Shown here piece by piece: positions 58,601 to 64,000 of a stretch of DNA of 64,000 nt. The stretch comes from Uranotaenia lowii (taxonomy: Eukaryota > Arthropoda > Insecta > Diptera > Culicidae). The notes below the pieces were generated by a model that saw only the letters and a list, made by a program, of their open reading frames with translations, was not told where the DNA came from and searched no databases. Numbering within the stretch: position 1 is the first letter of the stretch; each line of letters opens with the position of its first letter. The position numbers were made by a program, and so were the translations under genes. Where the stretch lies: contig NC_073692.1 of NCBI RefSeq assembly GCF_029784155.1, forward strand, positions 371,299,160-371,363,159, in the 5' to 3' direction.

Positions 58601-60564
58601 GAAGACGTTTGCACTTGCCCCGGGGGGAATGAATGAAATAAAAACTTGTCATAAAGTTATCTTATTCATATAAGAAATTCAATGGTTTTACCTCACGGAT
58701 GCGTTCGAAATAATTCCACGCAATTTTTGTTATTCATTTTTTGTTTGTGGACGGCTAAGACCAAGATGGTCTACTTATGTGAACACGTCCACAAAAAGCA
58801 ACCGGCAAAATGTCGCGGAACTCTGCAGATGCATGGGAAAATAAATTCAGATTGTCCCATCATCGCTTTTTCAGTCTCATTTAATATTACGAAATTTTTT
58901 ATTTCAATACATTTAAGGATTCCATGCATATAACCTTGTTTTCTAGCCCGTTACGATACGCGTCTAAATTTTCGCGTGATCTATTTCGGTCTGTCTAGAA
59001 ATTCGTGTGCAAAACGCAAAAAACACGCATTAGTATTGGTGTAAGTATGTTCAACGGACGACCTGGTTGAAATCGGTCGAAGTCCATGAGCTTTACATAA
59101 GGTGCGGAGATATTTTGATGCTGTCACAAATACATCAGTATCTTCAGACTGGTGTACGTACAATGCGGTCTGATTCGCATGAATGACGTCACAAGAGTTG
59201 TTTGGGTTGCAAAAACGAAAGAGTTTTTTTATTTGGATAACTTTTGTTGATTGAAAAAATGACCAAGTGCTGCATAAAATCCTGCAAAATTTCGCAGGTC
59301 GACGCGAGAAAGCAAAATAGTGCAGTGAGTTTTCATCAGCTAACGAAGTAACCCGCGGTACGCAAAAAATGGCTCGCGTTCTGTGGCCGTTAGGATGGAT
59401 CCGGCATATACGTGTGCATTTCAGCATTTCGAATTGACGGAGTTTGCCAATGTTTACATGGAAAACGCAAGGAGGGTTCTTATAAAATCTGGTAAGTATT
59501 TTTGACTTTGGCCATTATCGCAATATTCTTTATGTTTCGTTTTTTCTCTCAGCTGTGCCATCCATTCGTTGCCCTCCAACTGAGTCTGCTCGATCCATCA
59601 GAGCTAATGTGAGGAACCGGAAGCAACTGGTCGAAGAACTTTTACAGAGAAACAACAGTTCAATCGAGTCTCTACAGAACAGCACTAACGTCAAGGACCA
59701 AGAGCTACCAGACCAAACTGATGATCATTTCCGGGGACTAGACCTACTTTGTGAGGCAATAAGCGATCCGTTGAAAACCAACTTTGATTGGCCGGAAGAA
59801 GTTATTCTAAGTCTCGCGAAGCCGTCACTTTCTGAATCAGCAGCCCTCTGTAGACCTCGACCTCCTTTGTGAGGTGGCCATGGATGGTGAACCGCTGGAA
59901 ACATGCGCCAATGTGTCTGGGAAAGAAGCGACGTCGAATGTAAACCCTGAGCACGACGACAGTGGTATATTGAAACATGTGTGAACATTTGCTTTTGAAA
60001 CAGTGGAACATTTGCTTTCTTCTAAGAACCGTTGGAATCGTACTTTAATCATGTAAATTTGACAAATTTTCTAGCAAACTGTATTACGCACTGCAGCCCC
60101 GATGATGTTATGACGTCATCACTGTAATACACACAATGTTTACGTTTTTTCGATCACCTTATACCACGGCAAACCGAGTTCATCCACACCTTATGTAAAG
60201 CTCATGGGGTCGAAGTCAATTGGAAAGAGACAGATTACCAACTGTCAAAATCCATTCCTACTTGTTTCGACTTATTTCAACCTGTTTCGACTAACTTCCA
60301 TTGAACACACATTTTGTTTACTATAGGCTCGTTAGACTACACCTACTTGTTGTAACAATTTGCGGATGATACGATGATGTTAGCCCTTAGTATCGCGCCA
60401 GTGCAAATAAAGCTAGAGTCATTCCCGTGTATTGAAACTACGTAGGGTGCTTCTTCGATGCTTTGAAGGGTTTTTATAACTGGGGCATCGGCTGTCGAAA
60501 GATCAGTTTCTAGGAGCATCAGAAGAACAACACTTACCAACTGTAGAACGCCAATCGAAAACAT
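52636..60564 (-). CDS. SP4: secreted serine protease homologue (catalytically dead), 253 aa, three exons
   Basis: Exons 60564-60347, 53348-53099 and 52929-52636 join in frame to 253 codons plus stop. All junctions are GT-AG with the same phases as SP1 and SP2 (2, then 0). A signal peptide (MFSIGVLQLVSVVLLMLL) starts at 60564. Compared with SP2, the His block TAAHC reads SSANC (His to Asn), the Asp block DYDVAL reads DYAVAL (Asp to Ala), and the Ser loop GDSGGP is replaced by a shorter AFFGN. The activation site IVGG is replaced by VIKT. The conserved disulfide cysteines (FICTG/SANC, SEEC/RMLC, GYC/GEPC) are kept. The open frame argues for selection as a non-enzymatic protein; serine protease homologues act as cofactors or decoys in insect immunity, but its role here is unknown. 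Intron 1 is about 7 kb of nested mobile elements. Confidence 0.85.
53732..53905 (-). repeat. 3' LTR of copia-II
   Basis: 174 bp, identical to 58228-58401; minus-strand start TGTTGAGATGGCAACC. Confidence 0.9.
53913..58189 (-). pseudogene. copia-II gag-pol, interrupted in gag by a miniature element
   Basis: Gag begins at 58189 (MEVLKNERFFVALLDGTNYS, the copia gag start with TNYSAWKF) and runs to 57932. Element T copy c breaks it; gag resumes at 57665 with DTQLEYVQEKETPKQIWDAL. Zinc knuckle CFRCKKEGHKLVDC is near 57220. Protease motif DSGA, integrase HHCC and core (HSDVCGP, RCDNGGEY, PQQNGVSERMN), RT active site YVDDILIV and RNase H SDADWAND follow, with a stop at 53913-53915. No other stop or frameshift is seen in the 1253-codon main frame. 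All catalytic motifs are present. Confidence 0.9.
57666..57931. mobile_element. Miniature element T, copy c, inside copia-II gag
   Basis: 266 bp with ends TCTGTTCAATC and GATTGAACGAAGCT, inverted relative to copy a. The bases ATG at 57663-57665 and 57932-57934 look like a 3 bp target duplication. Removing the element and one ATG keeps the gag frame. It is the cleanest of the three T copies. Confidence 0.8.
58228..58401 (-). repeat. 5' LTR of copia-II
   Basis: 174 bp, identical to 53732-53905; followed on the minus strand by the primer-binding site. Confidence 0.9.
58415..59057. other. Unidentified insertion inside element T copy b
   Basis: It breaks the T-element order between CATTTCTACC and GACCTGGTTGAAATC. 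Its edges ACACTAACACACATGC and GCATTAGTATTGGTGT are weak inverted repeats (about 12 of 16 positions). The frame 58682-58933 (+) is not recognised. Confidence 0.45.
59085..60207 (+). mobile_element. P-type DNA transposon, internally deleted, with THAP-domain remnant
   Basis: Terminal inverted repeats CATGAGCTTTACATAAGGTG and CACCTTATGTAAAGCTCATG have the layout of the Drosophila P terminus (CATGA...ACATAAGGTGG). A direct repeat GGTCGAAGTC flanks it (59075-59084 and 60208-60217). That sequence occurs once in element T copy a, so it is the duplicated target. P elements usually duplicate 8 bp; the extra bases may be chance. At 1.1 kb it lacks the catalytic core. Confidence 0.82.
59259..59870 (+). 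pseudogene. Decayed THAP zinc-finger exons of the P-type element
   Basis: ATG 59259 opens MTKCCIKSCK, the first Cys pair of a C2CH THAP finger. Then come FHQLTK, an in-frame TAA, KKWLAFCGR, and after a frameshift MDPAYTCAFQHFELTEF containing the final Cys and His. An intron 59492-59552 (GTAAGT...TTTCTCTCAG) leads to exon 2 with PSIRCPPTESARSIRANVRN and QLVEELLQRNN, a leucine-rich stretch, ending at a stop near 59870. The THAP finger is the DNA-binding domain of P transposases. One stop and one frameshift make it inactive. Confidence 0.75.
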
Positions 60565-60975
60565 GTTGCGGATTGATTATTTCCTGGTTTAAGTCGTTTT
60601 TCCTTCGTAGCTTCAATTCAGGCCTTTTGCCCAATTTCCGGTGCTAACGGTGAAGTCAAACGAGGCCGCAACCTCGCAATGAACTCTTCACAATAACTCA
60701 AAACGACTGCTCTCGTATCCCTTAAATAAATGCACAATGTTCGAATTAAAAGATTTCATTAAGCAAATAAAACTATTACAAAAGCTACAATTTACACGTG
60801 GGCTCACTATTTTTTTCCCTCTGCACGAAATGTTATCAAACAGATTAGCGACGCTCGAAGCGAGCAGGCTGCACAACTTTTATTTTAAACTTCAAAGGCT
60901 GCTACGATCAGAAACTTATAACTCAAGGCTAAATTAAGCTAATCAAACCAAATTGGGGATGGAAGTGCACTCCGT
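60565..60975. other. Upstream region of SP4
   Basis: No TATAAATG like that of SP2 and SP3 was found. No gene recognised. Confidence 0.4.
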
Positions 60976-60978
60976 TTC

Positions 60979-61125
60979 GTGTCCCCCCGGGCATTTCTCT
61001 ACCGTGTTCCTAAATTTTCGTCGGAGCTAGAAGAAGGGACACGAGTACGCTTTCGGGATTAACGTGTCCCTTTTTCTAGCTCCGACGAAAATTTAGGTAC
61101 ATGGTAGAGAAATGCTCAGCGGAGG
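60979..61125. repeat. Hairpin repeat of about 147 bp
   Basis: Arms of about 63 bp (GTGTCC...GCATTTCTCTACC...CGTCGGAGCTAGAA and its complement) separated by about 18 bp. A compact miniature foldback. No target duplication is obvious. Confidence 0.75.
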
Positions 61126-61263
61126 ACACGACACTCCGGTACGAGAGATGGGCATAAAAACCCCCTTTCGCTTCATAATTGGAAGATTGAAAGGAGGAAG
61201 AGGGGGTTGCATTTTTTTTTGCATAAGAGCAAGATCACTCGTGTTGGGAAAAAGTGGTAAAAA

Positions 61264-61610
61264 TGTTGACAGTTGTAGCACTGACCATACTGACTGGACA
61301 CTCGATTTCGTTTTCTGGATAATTTTTCCAACAGTACGCCAAATCGATTCCAGAGTGCGCAACGATCGATTTGAAGAAATGCTATCCCAGTTAGGAAATG
61401 CCACCCAACTTTAAAATAAAAACAGGCAATTTTTACGATAAAATCGGGCTAAACAGGTCCATTTTTACTACAGGGCATTTTTTGTCGAATTTTTCAGGTT
61501 CGCCACCTGCCGTCGATATTGCGAACCTACTAAACTTGACCAAAAAAATTAGACAGAAAATGGTTGAATTTTTGTTCTAAGTGTCAAGTCAGTGGTTGTA
61601 GCATATTTTG
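61264..61610 (-). repeat. Dispersed repeat family D, copy 2
   Basis: Reverse complement of 20310-20640 (TGACTGGACACTCGATTTCG, CCAGTTAGGAAATGCCACCC, TTCGCCACCTGCCGTCGATA). It is flanked on both sides by the CTCGTGTTGGGAAAAA and TTTTCAAGATCTCTGG blocks also found at 9446-9540 and 19590-19710, which probably form a larger host repeat. Confidence 0.65.
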
Positions 61611-62640
61611 AAAATTTTACCATACAAAAGTGTTTTCAAGATCTCTGGGTCAAGCAGAAAAATATATTGTTAAAAGAATCTATTGAAAATAATAAAATTT
61701 TTGGTTGGGAAAAGCACAAATATAATTTTAATAATTTCGATAAAAAGAGCGATTCGATTGAAACTTATCGTTTTGTTGAAATGAAATACAACTTTTTTGT
61801 AAATGATGCATGTTTTTTTGCCAAAATAATAAAATTTTGGGTAAAAATCACAAATTCTGTTAAGCCTATAGTCCACACTAGGAGACGGTTCGTCTCGAGA
61901 CGGTCTCAGCGTCTCTCATTTTCTTCGGGAGACACTGAGACCGTCTCAGGTTTCCAACAACAATAACAGACAACAAAGTTCGTCTCATAACATAAATCGC
62001 AGTTCATGTTGCCTAAAGGGTGTACACGATGGAATTGCAACACACAAATTTGATTCGTAAAATTCGAGTTTTCGTCCGATTGCCATCAATTTATCAGGAA
62101 TTGAAAAATAACTACACCCATAGAAGAGGTTGCAAAAATCCAATGCCTATTTAGCACATCTCTGTGCCGATAATGCGCTGAAATGTGCACTGTGCCGAAG
62201 ATGATATGTTTGAAAAACCGTAACTGGCATAAGGACTCGGCTCCCAACTAAAATGATGCATGACCACTACATTCAAGCAAAACAAGAAAAACATTTTATG
62301 GGATTTCGTTCCTATTGGATAATTCATCCCAGAAACAAGAAAATTAAAATATAAACCACAGCGCCCGTAGGGAGAATCGAACTCAAATCATCAACCATAT
62401 GGTTTTGCCAAACCGACATCTTAACCAGTGTACTATTTGAGCTTCATGCAGGAAGAGGGATATTTGTCATAGGCATTCTGCCACCGATCAATCACAAAAG
62501 AAACGCACGACAGTGGCTTCCCGGCGTTTGGCCTCCTTTCAAGGTATTCATTTGTCTTGCGATGGAAACGGGAAAGGGAACGGGAGTGGAGGAAACGGGA
62601 AACCCATTGAATGAGAACTGTGCTTTGCTTACTGCCTGCT
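61611..62640. other. Intergenic; GAGACGGTCTC motifs and a tRNA-like stretch
   Basis: Palindromic GAGACGGTCTC-type motifs cluster at 61880-61950. The minus strand at about 62345-62452 has a tRNA-like box A region (CTGGTTAAGATGTCGG) and box B (GAGTTCGATTCTCCC). It has no proper acceptor stem, so it is more likely a tRNA-derived repeat than a tRNA gene. Confidence 0.5.
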
Positions 62641-63080
62641 ATTACATACACACGCTACATATACACAGCTGCTAAAGCCGGGCAGCTTGGCCCGTGGTTG
62701 TTTGCCGGTGAATTGAAGGAATATATTCTTGTTGCTTTTGCTACATACACACGCACAGCTTAGCCGTGGTTGTTTGCCGGCGAATGGGCGATGGAAGCGA
62801 AAAGTTATTCTTTCTCTCCTTAAGAAAAACCCCTTTAGAACTGTCAAAAGTTGGGTGAAATTATAGCTGCATCCCACTTCAACTAATGCAAAACCATCAC
62901 CCAAATTCGTCAGCGCTTCCATCGCCTATTGAATTGAAGGAATGTTTTTTTTTTGTTGCTTTCACTGCATACACACGCACAGCTCGGCCGTGGTTGTTTG
63001 CCGGTTAATTGAAGGGATTGAATAAGAAGGATGTTTTTGTTGTTGCTTTTGCTACATTCACATGCACAGTGCTCGGTTCG
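62640..63080. repeat. Four diverged tandem-like units, CACACGCACAGC / CCGTGGTTGTTTGCCGG
   Basis: The unit (GAATTGAAGGAAT, TTGTTGCTTTTGCTACATA, CACACGCACAGCTCGGCC, GTGGTTGTTTGCCGG) occurs at about 62640-62720, 62725-62790, 62930-63005 and 63005-63080. About 140 bp of unrelated DNA separates the second and third. On the minus strand the units read as a repeated peptide (TGKQPRPSCACVCS) in two open frames. Confidence 0.65.
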
Positions 63081-63799
63081 CTGGCTGCCTGGTGTTGGCC
63101 GGTATTTATTTCCATCCTTCTTCGTCTTGTGATGCGATAGGGAGGGACGTGAAAGCGTTTTTATTTTGTTTCTTTCAGACATACGCAATTCGGTTAATTT
63201 GGGAGATTAATGCCGGTGGGAGCAAATCGAATCAGCACCGATCGCGTTATCTTCTTGTACCAATGATGCTATGTAATTGACTACACGCCATTGGCACAGA
63301 GGCTGAATTTTGGGTGTATCAAACTTCATTTTACCATTTTACTCGTATTTTATTTACAATCCATACGCAAAAGCCCGCACCTTGGCCTTAATCCCGGCCA
63401 TACACCCAAAATAATAAGGAAATTTTTTCTACGGGATTTTTCACGTAAAATAAGATTTTGCTACAAAATATCGATTCTACGTGAATCTGTAGTATCCACA
63501 ATGTTACAAGGACGCGCTTGTATTAACTACTTTGTCTCCACATAACTGATTCATGAATTTCACGTAAAGTTTACGTGAACTCCTGTAAACTCATTTCGTT
63601 TGATTTTTCTCTTGTCCTCACGCACACAAACAAACATTAGAATCGTACATTGAATAAAGTTGCCCGTGCTGTGCTGGAGTTTTGCATCTGTTGGCGTTTT
63701 CCGATTTTTCCGCGTACACAAGGTCAGTGTTTTCATCTTTCACACAAAATTTGAGCCAGTTTTTGACCAGATAATAAAGATACGGCTTCCTATTACAGA
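63081..63799. other. Intergenic, no gene recognised
   Basis: A small hairpin joins TTTTGGGTGTAT (about 63308) and ATACACCCAAAA (about 63402). Otherwise there is nothing recognisable. Confidence 0.4.
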
Positions 63800-63989
63800 T
63801 CCAAAGTTGCGAATCTATCAAACGTATGGTGATAGACGAAAAGTGGAGCAGCGGCAATATTCCCAACATGAACGCCTTCAGCACCGCCTTCGTGACCGAG
63901 CCGGAAGATAATAATTAAAACCTCTTCTAGTAGCTGCAGTTTCAGCAAAAGTTGGCCCTTCAGCAGCAGCAAAAACAACTAGAAAATCA
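63800..63989 (+). CDS. Possible 5' exon(s) of a gene continuing past the window
   Basis: CCTATTACAG before 63800 is a good splice acceptor, and AATCAG|GTAAGT ending at 63989 is a strong donor. One frame reads SIKRMVIDEKWSSGNIPNMN to a stop at about 63919. Another, after CTTCTAGTAG (a second possible acceptor, about 63936), reads LQFQQKLALQQQQKQLENQ into the donor, like a glutamine-rich coding exon. Which frame is coding cannot be decided without the sequence to the right. The family is not recognised. Confidence 0.3.
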
Positions 63990-64000
63990 GGTAAGTAGCT

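Larger units (their letters stand above)
53566..60310. mobile_element. Miniature element T, copy b, in SP4 intron 1, split by several later insertions
   Basis: The left part 53566-53731 starts TAGCTGCGTTCAATCG and carries GGTTTCGACTAGTTTC. It resumes at 58402 after the copia element, is broken again at about 58415-59057 and 59085-60207, and ends with GGTCGAAGTCAATTGG to CCATTGAACACAC (60208-60310). The order of pieces matches copy a at 30456-30670. The two outer flanks meet directly in the unoccupied repeat at 36477-36565. Confidence 0.72.

Noticed and set aside
58682..58933. 83-codon plus-strand frame with cysteines and histidines
   Set aside because: The Cys/His spacing fits no known finger, and it lies in an unidentified insertion inside an intron.
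62345..62452. tRNA gene on the minus strand
   Set aside because: Box A and box B-like motifs are present, but no acceptor stem pairs and the anticodon arm is poor. A tRNA-derived repeat is more likely.
1..64000. CRISPR array, bacterial operon or integrated bacterial DNA
   Set aside because: No regularly spaced repeats, no prokaryotic gene order, and spliced genes and eukaryotic transposons throughout.

Overview
The window is animal nuclear DNA, most likely from a mosquito or a close dipteran relative. The evidence is intron-containing trypsin genes with GT-AG splice sites, a copia element whose primer site has the form known from Drosophila copia, Mag-type Ty3/gypsy, LINE, mariner, hAT and P-type elements, and many TA-flanked miniature elements in AT-rich DNA. 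The species cannot be fixed from sequence alone.

Only five genes look intact, all on the minus strand. One is a single-exon gene (7128-9083) for a coiled-coil protein of the QRICH2/DUF4795 type, a family linked to the sperm flagellum. The other four form a dispersed serine-protease cluster: SP1 (30986-31907), SP2 (41940-44662), SP3 (50860-51778) and SP4 (52636-60564). SP1-SP3 keep the catalytic triad, a trypsin-like Asp189 and the R|IVGG activation site. SP4 keeps its cysteines, splice sites and open frame but has lost all three catalytic residues and the activation site, so it is a pseudoprotease (serine protease homologue).

Almost everything else is mobile DNA, much of it nested, and the order of insertion can be read from target-site duplications. 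At 1-5235 a copia pol gene is split by a TA-flanked element, itself split by a LINE fragment. At 12352-17838 lies a 5.5 kb hAT-like element with no transposase, holding a duplicated 743 bp block and a foldback element. At 21605-28304 a Mag-type Ty3/gypsy element with LTRs of only about 100 bp carries two deletions and two nested elements, one containing a 582 bp near-perfect palindrome. The roughly 7 kb first intron of SP4 holds a miniature element that contains a copia element with identical LTRs (which itself carries a miniature element of the same family) and a P-type element with a decayed THAP gene. SP2 intron 1 is filled by a foldback element that contains another nested element.

Gene relics include a RAD23-like XPC-binding-domain fragment (about 20967-21216), a P/THAP9-type transposase C-terminus (39255-39955), a decayed mariner (47739-48532), and an unidentified frameshifted coding-like block (11040-11948). 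The right end (62640-64000) has diverged tandem repeats and possibly the first exons of a plus-strand gene that continues beyond the window. Coordinates, splice sites and terminal repeats were read by eye. No database search was possible.
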